Assembly: GCF_022539665.2 (NCBI RefSeq)
Contig: NC_081340.1
Coordinates: 1,054,001 to 1,118,000, forward strand
Source of the DNA: Daphnia carinata
Taxonomy: Eukaryota; Arthropoda; Branchiopoda; Diplostraca; Daphniidae
Direction of reading: 5' to 3'
Length of the DNA: 64,000 nucleotides
Shown here: piece after piece, positions 11,796 through 23,387 of the stretch
Position numbering within the stretch: the stretch's first letter is position 1
How the letters are laid out: each line of letters begins with the position of its first letter
Notes under the pieces: model-generated
The model's database searches: none
Told to the model about the DNA's origin: nothing
Seen by the model: the letters and a program-made list of their open reading frames with translations, nothing else
Position numbers and translations under genes: made by a program

Positions 11796-12660
11796 GATAC
11801 GCAAGAAGCATTATAGCTTATAAGAGTTGGAATCATGTAAAGAATTCCTTTTCTTTGGTATTGTGCTGTTTCTGCCGATCCGCCGATTCAAAAACACGCA
11901 GAAAAACTTGAATCGTAAATTCAGAAATACAAAACTGTTACATATTTTCTTTGAAATAATATTGTATACAATTTTTCTTAGAAAAATTGAAACGATACGA
12001 AAGCAAACTAAAATGGTGTAATTCATTTTTGGTAAATAAGGTTAGAACGTAATGTCAGGAATAAGTGGAATGGAACGCAGTTTATCCAGTCCACGTTCGC
12101 ATTTTACTCTGACCAATTTGTATGACAGAACGGAAGATATTAGTCCGCGTATTATATGGGGGTACGGCGTACCGCATAAACATTTTAGGCGGACAAAAAA
12201 GCACAGTGCTTTGTACAGTATGTTCCAAAAAAAATCCGACTACCCCCCTTAAAAAAAATGCCCCCTATCAACGTATAGCTAAGTTATTTACTAGTTTAGG
12301 GGGGTTATGTCAGAATATGGGAAAATGCGGAAAAAAATGCAGTAGACGTTACCATAGAAACGAGACATGAATTAGCTAGTGTCTTGAATCGTTAAGAGGT
12401 GAGACAAATTGCCGTTAGGCAAAGCCAAAAATTTTTACAAATCTACTACAAAATGTATTTGCACTAGGCTACGGAAGACAGACTTTGGGATGGGAAGTCT
12501 CGTTTCCATGGTAACAAATTTAACGAATCATGGCATACGCGCCTTTTTAAAAATATTTGTTCTTATGCGTGGGTTAGAAACTGCTCTTTATTTTCGTATT
12601 TCCAATAAACAGTATGTTGTTATTTTAGTATTTGATAATTTAAATACCGCCAAAATTTAA
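11796..12660. other. AT-rich intergenic DNA with a partial copy of element A
   Basis: No exon is seen. At about 12077-12200 there is a partial relative of element A: a terminus-like TTCGCATTTTACTCTGACC, followed by CGTATTATATGGGGGTAC. The latter matches CGTATTATACGGGGGTAC near 8062. The rest is AT-rich with no recognisable content. Confidence 0.5.
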
Positions 12661-12664
12661 ACCC

Positions 12665-13114
12665 GAAGCCAAAGTTTCGTTCTTTTTTACTCATTCCCCT
12701 TCCCCCAATATTTAGTGTAAAATAATATAAATTAATTGTGATTTTTCTGTTGGTCAAATCGAAAAAAGGTTTGTGGAACAAGGTTCCTCTTTATAATATC
12801 TATTCATTTCTGTAAAATTTTAAATTGAAAAATGTAAAAAAAAAATTTTAAACAAGAGTTTCTACTTTTTTTGTTTTTCGGTTCAGCGCAGTACTCGTGT
12901 GGGAAATCGAAAAACTAGTACTTGTTATCGAAGTTTTTTATTTAGTATTTTTGTTATTCAAATGTTAAAGATATAAATAGATCTGTTAAAGAGCTATCAA
13001 CTTCTGTAAGATTTTTCATATTTTGGTTAAAAATGAATTAACAATAAATTTTTTAAATTTTTGCCTAAATTTGGGGGAAGGGGAATAAGTAAAAAACAAC
13101 GAAACTTTGGCTTC
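12665..13114. mobile_element. MITE-like element B (450 bp)
   Basis: The ends are inverted repeats of about 45 bases with few mismatches. The left starts GAAGCCAAAGTTTCGTT and runs through ATTCCCCTTCCCCC; the right is the complement ending at 13114. The interior is AT-rich and non-coding. A target duplication is not clear. Confidence 0.65.
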
Positions 13115-13583
13115 ATCGTTTGGGTGTTTATCTTTAAAATTTCATCATAAAATTATGGTTTTTAGAAACCTCGTGAACCAGTGCATCTAGTGATGCATTA
13201 TTTTCAATTATATTCGGCGTATTTATTGGAAAAAAACTCATAATAATAAACAGCTAATCAGCTGCTGGTAGCTGGCGGCCATTTTTTAATGGCGGGAAAT
13301 TCAAATGTATGAAGATTTATGAGGCACCTTATAATCTTGTTAAAGAATCACAAAAATCGCAATAGGTTTATCATTAGGTCCTGCTGGTATGTTCGGCTTC
13401 CATACCCTTATTATATATTTTTAGCATGATTAAACCCATTGAAAACTATGGACACAGCAATTTTTTTTGTATGATAATTGCATGCTTTTGAAATCCTTCT
13501 ATTGAAAGTGTTTTTCTCATTACAGTAAATATAACGGATAATGTCTTTATAATGTAGAAGAAACTTAAGTTTTTCTCCCAGTA

Positions 13584-14393
13584 GGGGAGACTGGGGTGAG
13601 CCGGGACAGTGGGTGAAGTGGGACAGCTAGAGGAAAAATAGAAGTAATTGATTTAAAATTTCAAAAAAAATATATGTTATTAGTATTTGTGTTTCCTATT
13701 TAGGGTAAAAGTTTTAAACGAATATGTGAAAAAATACGAAAGTTATGTAGAAAATTTAAAAAACGGTATTTTTTTCCTTAAATTTTTCGCCGCCATTTAG
13801 TGTTTTTCTTCACAATACTACAAGTAGTTAATATTTTATACATACAAACAGGTAGTCTATTCATTTCTCTATCGTTTGCAAAAAAAAATTTTATTTTAGG
13901 ACTATTATTTTGAGGGGAAATTGTATTTTTACCAAAAGACTTTTTTTGGGGCTAGTTGGGACAGCAAATGTGCCTGAAATTGAACAGTAGTGGGTGGAGT
14001 TAAAGGCGGAGCTACAAAAACAGCGTTGCATTAATTAGTAAAAAAGTTACATTTCTAACTAACTTACTTTTTTAAAAAAAAGAGTATATTTAGTAGTATC
14101 CTACTGATTTATTACAATTTTTTAAATGTATTTTATGAGTATAAACTTAGGGTGTCCCACATCACCCACCCTGGTGTCCCAATTCACCCAACACCATAGG
14201 CTCCTCCCTCAAATTTTTCAAAACTTTAAAAATCTGTAAAACGTAAATTATTTATTATAAAAATCGGGAAAAAAACACGGAGGTAAAGAAAGGTACAACA
14301 AAAATATAAATCCAGTCAAAAATAAAATCAAGCAATTTGTGAAGGAGTTATGGAACAAAAACAAAAGGTGTCCCAAATCACCCCAGTCTCCCC
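13584..14393. mobile_element. MITE-like element C (810 bp) with TA flanks
   Basis: The left end is GGGGAGACTGGGGTGA followed by GGGACA-rich sequence. The right end is the exact complement of those first 16 bases. A TA dinucleotide flanks each end (13582-13583 and 14394-14395), consistent with a TA target duplication. Sub-terminal GGGACA/TGTCCC motifs repeat inside both ends. No transposase frame is visible, so it is probably non-autonomous. Confidence 0.72.
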
Positions 14394-14395
14394 TA

Positions 14396-16106
14396 TCCCT
14401 GCTGCACCGTCCCTCCATTGGCAAAAGGTAAGCATCCATACAGAAGTAAGCAAAATAGGAATAAAACAACATTGAATTATTATTACCAAACTATTTAACG
14501 CCTATAAATTTTTCTGTTTACTTGACTTAGTCGCATGGCCAGCTATGGCACTAGCCATGCAGCAGAGAAAAAAAGGACTTCATTTCTGCAATAAGGCATG
14601 ATTATTTGATTCCAAAAGAGTTAGTATTGACAAACAACATCGTTAACGAAGAATTTAGAACGAAAATTAAATTGCTGATTATACCGGTGCGAATTTCATT
14701 TTCCTGGCAACTTGAAGCCTCAATGTAATTTGATTTATTTCCCTTCTTCTTGGCAAATGTTTTAAAATGGGATGTGAAAGTACGTAGAAATGTTTCGCTC
14801 TCCACCGAACATTGAGTGATTCCATAACCACTCAAAGTTGTAACATTTCTTGTCACATCCAACCTTTTGCAGCGCTGTTTGCCTCCTATAGTTTTTTTGC
14901 TCTATATACAGAAAGTTTTACGATTAGGTATATAAAATAGGAACGTAGAAATACCTGTGGCTTAACTGAGTTGATTATGCTGTTTATGCCACTAAATTCA
15001 TCATCTTGCTAAATAATGGCGCCAAAAACCACGATCGCTGGAACCGTCTAAACGAAATTCATCAAATTAGACGGTGCGAAAAGGTGCATCTGTACGTCAG
15101 TAGTGTTAAAAATAAAAGAGGATTGGACTTACTCGTTATTGAGTTTTCTTTTGGTAAGCCTGTCATTTCTATACAGACGACAGCATAGCTAGAATGGGGT
15201 GCAGCATCTGTACCTTTTCTGTACGCCTCAGTTTAGTATCAATTAGGTAAGATGATTCCTGTAACCATATGCTTTTACGGGCTTATTAAATAGCGGGGTA
15301 CTTATCGTTCCAAACTATTCAGGAAAAGTGGATATTTTATTGGCAATTAATGTTAATTCAAAATTTTGCTTACCCTTCCTGCTTTGAGAGCTGGGATGTG
15401 TGGTGCCAGGTGTTAGATACTTAAAGTTGAACCGAAACTCAGCTAAGTGAGCGGACACAAAAAAGTTTGACCAATTAGACATTCACGGAAAACAGCCTGA
15501 TGCAACATAGTCTTTCACAGCCGTCATATGAGTAATGTCACATATTTGGCATTTGAGCTGTGATTCGTACAAGTAAAAACCTCCTTTCCTGTGGAAAAAA
15601 ATGAGAATAGTAATGCAACATTTATGTAAAAATTTACTGAATGTACCATTCTTTATAATAATGATGCATTGCAACGACCCTGGCATAAGGCAATATTTTC
15701 AGTCTGCAGATAGTTTGATCAAGAAAGGGGCCAAAATGACAGAAACGTGTATTTCTGAAAAAAAATATAGTTTATATTAAATATTTCAAAACAATTTGAA
15801 TAATTTCATACCTCAATTAATCCTTTTTTCACTTGGTTTGTCAATAAATTCATGGAAAAGAACTGTTTTCATGTTGGAACTGAATAGTCCTTTCCTCTTC
15901 CAACCAGACATCATTAAGATCCTCTTTTAGCTTCAGATGCATCTTTCTCTCTTTTTCCAGGTTTCCAATATTTTTATAGCAGCTCTAAGCTCCTTGTTAG
16001 AAAAACTTGGATCTTCTCTCGAAGTACCAAGCTCTCTACGGCACTTTCTAGATGTTCTGTAATGAGACTAAAAGATAATTGTGCGATATGAAAAAAATTT
16101 AAAAAA
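14396..16106. other. Non-coding or unrecognised intergenic DNA
   Basis: AT-rich. Several open frames of 60-86 codons occur on the minus strand near 14862-14602 and 15686-15483. One contains two cysteine pairs (QLKCQICD), but none shows a family I recognise or paired splice sites. Confidence 0.4.
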
Positions 16107-16989
16107 TGTTTGGTAGCCGGTGAAATAGGACTGAAACGAAATAGGACTGGAGAAATAGGACTGGGAGAAATAGGACTGACTTTTAATAACTTTTAGGACA
16201 GTCCTATTTCTCCTCGGCATCAGTCCTATTTCTCCTTAGAAATAGTCCTATTTCATTTACCTTGTTCCAAGGAGAACGATGAGCCTCCAATCCGTTAGGC
16301 AATGTATTACGTAAGAGTGGTGGCTTATATCCATTTCCCTTTTTAAAAAACCGATGGTGTTAACTCATTAGATAAATGGTTCACAAAACTTTTTTTTCTT
16401 ATCCTATTTTAATTTAAATTACAGGAGACCATGAACTATATTGTATTTAATAGAGTTCATTTAACAAACTACTATTAGACATACTACAGAAATATTTATT
16501 ACTTATATCGCACATTATGTTGTCATAACCAACTTTTCCAATTGAACTAATGTTTTACTATTTCATACATCTTTCGTTATATACAGCTCTTACATATTCT
16601 GATTTTGCTCTAATAATATTTTATTAAATGAACCCTATTAGATTCAAAATAATTCATGTTCCCCAGCAATTAAAAAAAAAAATAGGATAAGAGATAAAAC
16701 ATTTGTGAACCATTTAAATAATGAGTAAACGCCATCGGTTTTTGAAAAAGGGAAATGGATATAAGCCGGCTGGACCTTCATTTACCTTGGAACAAGGTAA
16801 ATGAAATAGAACTATTTCTAAGGAGAAATAGGACTGATGCCGAGGAGAAATAGGACTGTCCTAAAAGTTTTTAAAAGTCAGTCCTATTTCTCCCAGTCCT
16901 ATGTCTCCGGTAGAAATAGGACTGGAAATTTTCAGTCCTATTTCTCCAGTCCTATTTCGTTTCAGTCCTATTTCACCGCCAATCAAATG
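16107..16989. mobile_element. Foldback element D: giant palindrome with AGTCCTATTTC repeats
   Basis: Almost the whole 880 bp is one inverted repeat: the left arm runs 16107 to about 16440 and the right arm about 16670 to 16989. Each outer arm contains many copies of AGTCCTATTTCTCC or its complement, so each arm is itself partly self-complementary. The inner arms share a block with CCGATGG and GGTTCACAAA. No coding capacity is visible; open frames through it are translations of the repeat. A degraded single arm of the same family lies at 21085-21420. Confidence 0.75.
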
Positions 16990-17389
16990 TTTACATGGGA
17001 GAGGTTGATTGAAATGTTGTTGGAAATCGATGGCTGCAATAATTGAACATTCAAAACATACCGCTACTGGAATGTCTTTCCGATTCAAAAGATGAGAAAA
17101 GCAGGCATTATTAAATAATACGTAAGTAATAAGTAATAATAAATATTTGCAGCCATTTTGTTTACTGCAGTTTTCCGAGCAGTTCTTTTAACTGGTTTGC
17201 TGAAAGATTTGGAAAAGCAACCCAATGAATTCATCCCTGTGAAAAATATTCAATACTTCAACTGTCAATAGTTTCATTACATCATTATTGTAACTTACCG
17301 TTTCGTCAATTTTCATTGGAGATTCTTTTTTCATAATCATTTTCTTCACCATTTCATGGAAATTATATAAGTTAAAATACGATATACAA

Positions 17390-17405
17390 GTAGTAGTAGT
17401 AGTAG
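17390..17405 (-). repeat. (TAC)n 3' tail of the LINE
   Basis: Five tandem TAG units on the plus strand (TAC/CTA on the minus strand) lie immediately downstream of the LINE's 3' UTR. Simple-repeat tails of this kind are usual for I-type elements. Confidence 0.75.
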
Positions 17406-17960
17406 CTTTGTGTGCGGCTGGTGCGTCTGCACCAGCTTCCCGTGGTTGCCTGGCAGTCCCTTACGCACGGTTGATTATTGTTTCACGTTTTGTTTTAGAG
17501 TTGTTTATTGTTGTTTTGTTTTGCTAGTTTGTATGTTGCTGTTTGCTTTAGATACTTAGTTTGTTTTGTTTTTCTTGTTCAGAGTGTCTTCGACTTTTAG
17601 ATGCGATTTGTGAGTTCGCTCTTTTTGATTTGGTTGAGGATGATGTTTCTGAGGACGGCTTTATGTTTTGTTTCTACTTCTTCAGTTAGGCCAAGGATGT
17701 TCGATATTGTTAGGTTGATGTTTTCCCTTTGACAGAAAAGGATTAGGTCGGCGCGCTCTTTACGGTAAGTCGGGCAATGTAGGATGACATGTCCTACTGT
17801 TTCGATTTCTTGACATCCGTTCGGGCATAGTGGGTCTATGAGTGGATCATATTTGCTGAGGTTGTAGTTTAGTTTGGTTTTGCCAGTGCGAAGTCTGTGG
17901 AGTATTAGGGTTTCTTCCGTGCTTCTTCCTAGTTCCTAACTTTCCATCCCCAGTTTAGGC

Positions 17961-18361
17961 CAGACTTGCCGCGATCGCGATCAAAAATTGATCGCCGATC
18001 CGATCTTCGATCAAAAAATGATCGGCGATCCGATTTTGAGAAAGATCGGAGATCGGATCGGCGATCCCAAAAAATTGATCGCGATCCGATCATTTTTAGC
18101 GATCAAACTTTTCGCCATCTAGCTGTAAATTTTGCAGTCGCATGGCTCTTTTCACTACTGTTTTTGCGAATTGAAGGAAACTGTTTAGGGTTCACCCTCA
18201 ATGGCCGTCAGTTACTGCCGCTGTGACAGCCAATGCAACATTCGTTAGACGGTGTGAATTTTAAGCGTTAGATGTCGCACAAAATTGATCGGTAAAAATG
18301 ATCGGCAAAATTTGATCGCCGATCCGATCTTTTGCAGTTTGATCGGATCGCCCGATCCGAA
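17961..18361 (+). mobile_element. GATC-rich hAT-like MITE E, copy 1 (right end damaged)
   Basis: Begins CAGACTTGCCGCGATC and is packed with GATCGGCGATCCGATC-type motifs at both ends. Its unique core holds TTTTCGCCATCTAGCTGT and CCCTCAATGGCCGTCAG, shared with the copy at 19558-19980 in the opposite orientation. The right end lacks the CGCGGCAAGTCT terminus. Flanking ORF2 sequence also appears lost, suggesting a deletion after insertion. Confidence 0.7.
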
Positions 18362-19557
18362 GGAGTCCGTATATATTGTTTCTCCGCTTTCCGTTGCCTC
18401 GTAACAGATGTCGAGGGCTTTGTTAATGGCATTTAGTTCTGCCGACAGGATGGAGGAGTACTTTTCTAGCCTCCAGCCCTTTTGTAGATTGATTCCGGGT
18501 ACGTAGACTGCGGAAGTGGCGTTTCCGGATTTCGGGTCTACGGAGCCGCCAGTGTAGGCTACGAGCTCTCCTGGTTGTAGGTTGCCGAGGTTTTCCAAGA
18601 ACTGGATACGCGTTAGGTGTTGGGCGCTTGTGGCGGTTTTTTTGTCAATCTTTAGACGACCGAGGTTGATTTTGGCAAATTCCCACGAAGCCGGCGAATA
18701 GAGGTTGGTTGGCGCAAGTTTTTCCATCCACTGGGGTGTGTTTTTTTCGATGGCTGCCATTGACATATGCCAGGATGGTTTATATGAGGTTTTGAATTGG
18801 TTTCTTTCTTTCCAGCAAGAGTTTATTACTTCTCTCGTAGGATATTCCGTGTCTCGCCAGACCCTGGCTATGTAGGCTTGAAGGATCCGCTTGCACCTGT
18901 TTATTATTGGTTCCACGCTTGAATCTTTGTAGAGGGCCGCTAGAGGGGTCGTCTTCTGTGCTCGAAGCACCGTTCTTAATGCGCTATTTTGCACACTTTC
19001 GATTTTTTTTCTTCTTTGTTTGGATGCACTGGTTATGGTGAATGCGCTGTAGTCGGCTAGGCTTCTCACGAGAGCTTTGTAGACTGATATGAGGGATTGC
19101 GGTTCAATTTCATTTGGCTTAGAGGCCAAAATTTTTAGTAGGTTTCCGTTTGACAGCATTTTGGTTGCGAGTTCCTCTAGATGGCACTGCCAGTTTAACT
19201 TATTGTCGAAGGTTACTTCTAGAAATTTTGCTTTGTTGGCAACCGGGAGTTGTTGGCCTTCTATGAATAGTTTCGGAGCTTGTTGTGGCGTCTGTTTTCT
19301 GGAGAAGACGACGAGCATGGATTTGTCGATCGACATTTTGAATCCCCATTTTTTTGTCCAGCTGCTTACTCGGTTGCAATATTGTTGCATTCTTGTTTTT
19401 GCTTTGTTTACGTCGGCAGTTTGGAAGTGACTTTTGATGTCGTCAGCAAAGAAGCTAGTGTTTCTTTCAAGGCGTGGGAAATCGGCTATCATTACGTTGA
19501 AGAGAGTTGGGCTGAGTACTGAACCTTGGGGTACTCCCAGTTCCAGAGGCTTTCGGC

Positions 19558-19980
19558 CAGACTTGCCGCGCCGATCAATTTTCCGATCTCGATCTCCGAT
19601 CCGATCTTTTCTCAAAAGATCGGATCGCCGATCATTTTTACCGATCTTTTTGTACGACATCTAGCGCTCAAAATTTACACTATTTAACGAATTTAGCATT
19701 GGCTGTCACAGCGACAGTCACTGACGGCCATTGAGGGTGAACACTAAACAGCTTCCCTCAATTGGCATTCACAAAAATAGTAGTGAAAGAGTACCATGTG
19801 GCTGCAAAATCGACAGCTAGATGGCGAAAAGTTTGATTGCTCAAAAAGATCGGATCGCGATCATTTTTTTGGGATCGCCGATCCGATCTCCGATCTTTCC
19901 CAAAAGATCGGATCGGCGATCATTTTTTGATCGAAGATCGGATCGGCGATCAATTTTTGATCGCGATCGCGGCAAGTCTT
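19558..19980 (-). mobile_element. GATC-rich hAT-like MITE E, copy 2, complete with 8-bp target duplication
   Basis: Termini are CAGACTTGCCGCG and CGCGGCAAGTCTT. They are flanked by the perfect direct repeat CTTTCGGC at 19550-19557 and 19981-19988. Eight-base duplications and a CAG-type start fit the hAT superfamily. Both termini are arrays of GATC-containing palindromes around a core of about 220 bp. It sits inside the LINE reverse transcriptase, and the reading frame on the two sides is continuous if the element and one duplication copy are ignored. Confidence 0.82.
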
Positions 19981-20687
19981 CTTTCGGCTTGACAAGGTAT
20001 CATATATTTTTACGTACACCAATCTATTTTGCAGGAAGCTGATCAGCCATCTCAGGATGTTGCCATGCAATTTGGCTGTGGTTAGTTTGTGAATGAGTCC
20101 GGTGATCCATGTTGAGTCATACGCTTTTGAAATATCCAGGAAAAGCGCATAAGTATTTTGGTTGTTCGAAAAGCCTTGTTTAATTTCTGTTTCCAATCTT
20201 ATTAGGTTGTCTGCTGTGCATCTGGATTTTCTGAAACCGGATTGTGACCATGGGATGAATTTTTGCTTTTCCAGGAACCATATGATTCGTTCATTGATAA
20301 TCTTTTCCATAAGTTTTCCTACACCTGATGTGAGGGAGATGGGTCTGTACGATGATGGTAGGTGTTTAGGTTTCCCTTTCTTGAGTATGCAAATAACGAC
20401 TGCCTCTTTCCATTGTTCAGGGACTATCCCTTCAGCGTATAGCCGGTTCATGCAGGTGAGGCTTTGTTATCACTAGGCAGTAGTCTAATCATTTGGTTTG
20501 ACACTCCGTCTCTTCCTGGAGCTGTGTTTTTCAGGTTATTTGTTGCTCTTTCGAATTCTTGGGGTGTGAAAGGTCTGTCATGTGGGTGCAGACCTTCTGT
20601 TTCGAGAATTCTTGAGATTTCCTTAATCATGTCTCCTTCTCTTCGTTGCAGTTCGAGCATTGCTCGGTCGTCAGTTGCCGTGAAGTA

Positions 20688-21741
20688 CCCACACGGCACA
20701 TCCCCTTCCTGGGAACCTCCTAAAAGGCTCTTAGCCTCCCCAGCGCATCAAACATACCGTTGAGATGTACTGAGGAGGGCCACAAGACGCTGGAAAGTTG
20801 TGGAGAAACATGCCAGTATTTTCAATTCAAGAAATTGTTGGTGATATGCTCAGGAGTGCGAGGTCCCTCCATGAAAGTAAGACTCGCGAGTTTTAAAGTA
20901 TCGCAAAAACATTTGGCTCAAGTAGAATTGTTAGATAATGTAAATTTTGGGGTTTACCATTTCAAATTAGAATTAAAAATTAGAAATTTAGAATTACGTA
21001 ACGATATTAGTATGAAATAGTAAAATATTTATGAAATTTGAAAAGTTTTTTGTGACCACTATAAAGTGCAATATAAGTAATAAATAGTTCTGATTTTGCT
21101 CTAATAGTATTTTGTTATGAACTCTATTAAATACAATATAGTTCATGTTCTCCTGTAATTTTAATTAAAATAGCATAGGAAAAAAAGGTTTTGTGAACCA
21201 TTTAAGTAGTTAGTAAACACCATCGGTGTTTTAAAAAGGAAAATGCATATAAGCCGACGTTTTTTTCGCAATATTCTGCGTACCGGATTGGAGGCTCAGA
21301 GTTCCATTTGGAACAATTTTTGAAAAATACTCCTATCTCTAATTAGAAATAGGGCTAATGCCTTGGTAAAATAGGGCTGACCTAAAATATTTTAAGTCAG
21401 TCTTATTTCATTGCCAATTTCAATGGAAGATCAAGCTTTTGAATTAGAATCAACTATTTCAAATAATATACTGTCCTTTAACATTCTTTTTTTATTTTAT
21501 TTACATTAAAATGCTTGGTTCTATAATTGGTTCTGTATTGGTTCTATTCTATATGCTAATACCTTGGGAGTTTATTGGTACTACCTGAGGATGATGCAAG
21601 AGGGACTGAGGAGCCTGTCAGGCAGCTACCAGGTAACCAAAAAGAAGCTTGTAAGAGGAATCGAGGACGGTTATGGGAAAGACTGGGGAGGATAGCAGGA
21701 TGCTCTGAGGAGGTACCTAGGAGCCAGTTGTGCTGTGTGGG
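20688..21741. mobile_element. TA-flanked inverted-repeat element F (1,054 bp) in LINE ORF2
   Basis: The left end reads CCCACACGGCACATCC and the right end is the imperfect complement, ending ...GTGCTGTGTGGG. Inverted similarity continues for about 55-80 bases through a CTGGGGAGG...AGGAGGT block. TA flanks both ends (20686-20687 and 21742-21743). The ORF2 frame is continuous across the site if the element and one TA are ignored. The interior contains a half copy of foldback element D and no recognisable transposase. Confidence 0.74.
21085..21420. repeat. Degraded single arm of foldback element D
   Basis: Shares with 16411-16630 and 16700-16760 the blocks ACTCTATTAAATACAATATA, GTGAACCATTTAA, CACCATCGG and ATATAAGCCG, and the motif AAATAGGGCTGA in place of AAATAGGACTGA. 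Only one arm is present, and it lies inside element F. Confidence 0.65.
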
Positions 21742-22725
21742 TAGTTCACCATGGCTTTGGCGATCTTCTTAGGGTCAGTGGTTATTGCTTTGTTTTCAAG
21801 TTCGATGGAGTCTATGGAGCTGGTGCCCACTTTCTTCCCGTTTATTCTGCCTATGAACTGCCAGACGTTTTTTGTATTTCTTGAGGTGAGAGTTTTGTGA
21901 ATTGCTTCCAGCTTTCTCTTTTGCTAATTCTGAATGTCTTTCTTTGAATTGCTTCTGCTCTGTTGAGATGGGTTTTGAGCTCAGGGAGCTTGTATGTTTT
22001 CCACAATCTCCAGGCCTTTAAGGTTAGGTTGTGGGCTTTTTGGCACTCTTGGTTCCACCATGGCTTCCTTGGTTCCGCCCTTTGGGCTGCCCTGGGCGGC
22101 CGAAGGTGTTTGTCAGACGCTTTTTCGACCGCTTCGTAAAACTTTCCATAGATCTTCGTGGCTGGGATTTTTTCTTCTATGGTCTGTAGGGACCTATGGA
22201 TTTCTTCGTTCCATTTTTCTATGTGTCTGGGTCTAACTGTCCATCTTTTGTAGTTTTGCGGTCTGATTCTTGGGTTTGTATCCGTTTGGAAGAAGATTGC
22301 TTCGTGGTCGCTGCCCCATGATCCCAGAGTTGTAGGTGGACGGGTTACTTGAACATCTATTGTGGTTAAGGTAAAGTCAATCGTGGATTTTTCATTATTT
22401 TTGGGAACGGGTCTTGTGTCTAGGTCCTTCGGTGTTATGAGCTGGATGTTTGGGGAGGTGTAAAGTAGTGAAGCTATTGTGTTTCCTGCCACATTTTTGG
22501 GCTTGTAGGAATCCCACAGTTCATGGTGTGCGTTTTAGTCACCGCCGTTTATAATTTGTTCGCCTTTTTGCCGGTGGAAGAGTGTCTCCAATTCTCCCTT
22601 GTTGCAGTTGCCTTTTGGGCAGTAGACTGAGAAAACGTTGAGCTGGGACTTTACTGAGTTGCGGCGGGTAGTGAATGATGCTCCTATGACTTCTAGGTTT
22701 TCCGAGTTATGAGTGTTGTTACAGT

Positions 22726-23102
22726 TTTGACACATTTATACCAACAAAACACATTGTTGAAGACACATACATTATAGCACAGAAATACAACAAAGGCATT
22801 CAACACAGACCTACAAAATAAACACAATACTTACAACACATATACTATTTACAAACACATCGCGAAGGGAAGCCAGCAATCCTGCAGAGCTCCTTCTTTA
22901 AAGGACTAACACGAGGGCGGCCAGCCAACAGCAGAGCCCCCTCTTTACGTCCTGTCGGACGTCGGGCCAAATCCCGAGTCCCAGACTAAGTAAAAGAGAG
23001 GCCAGAAGTCGACTAAGGTTCGACCTGACCTCTAGGGGTGAAAGGGTGACAATAATGAAAGACATGCAAACAAAGGCTCACACAAGATGGCAGCACTTAA
23101 AA
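22726..23102. mobile_element. Unclassified 377-bp insertion in the LINE endonuclease
   Basis: Separates two halves of the endonuclease domain. It is flanked by the 6-base direct repeat TACAGT at 22720-22725 and 23103-23108. It has no coding potential. One half is GC-rich (CGTCCTGTCGGACGTCGGGC, 22957-22976) and the other AT-rich. It could be a solo LTR or a SINE, but lacks clear TG...CA ends. Confidence 0.5.
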
Positions 23103-23387
23103 TACAGTCAACCGACGAGAGAGGGCAATAGTTGCAACAGTGTGTATCTTTTTGTATATCAGGTTCTTTCTGTACAGAATTGCTACGCCGCCTCTTTCGT
23201 CTAATCTAGGGTTACTGAGCACTTCGTAGTTTTTAAATGGAAATTTTGTATTTATTGACCGGTGGGTTTCGCTAATTGGGACTACATCTGGGTTCAGTTC
23301 GTGTAATTTTCTTGCAAGGATGTCCTTTTTGCTGTTGTGTAGCCCGTTCGGGTTCCACTGGATACGGCTCAGTTTGTCAGGCACTAG

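Larger units (their letters stand above)
17600..23384 (-). pseudogene. LINE ORF2 (endonuclease - reverse transcriptase - RNase H), in pieces
   Basis: Endonuclease N-part 23384-23109 (RIQWNPNGL, SETH). After a 377-bp insertion the endonuclease continues 22735-21850, with a GSWGSDHEA box near 22310. The linker to RT ends at 21744, where a TA-flanked insertion intervenes. RT resumes at 20685 with NTAPGRDGV, then SSYRPISLTS and LFLDISKAYDS, and is cut by a GATC-rich insertion. It continues from 19557 with GVPQGSVLSPTLFN and an FADD box replacing the usual YADD. RNase H follows (YTGGS, SAELNAI, TIYTDS). It is then cut by a second GATC-rich copy, apparently with loss of about 100 residues. The tail 17935-17600 has a CPNGC...H...C motif. 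Small frameshifts also occur. Confidence 0.82.

Noticed and set aside
16837-17088. Open frames with repeated QSYFS or EIGLK
   Set aside because: They are translations of the AGTCCTATTTC foldback repeat.
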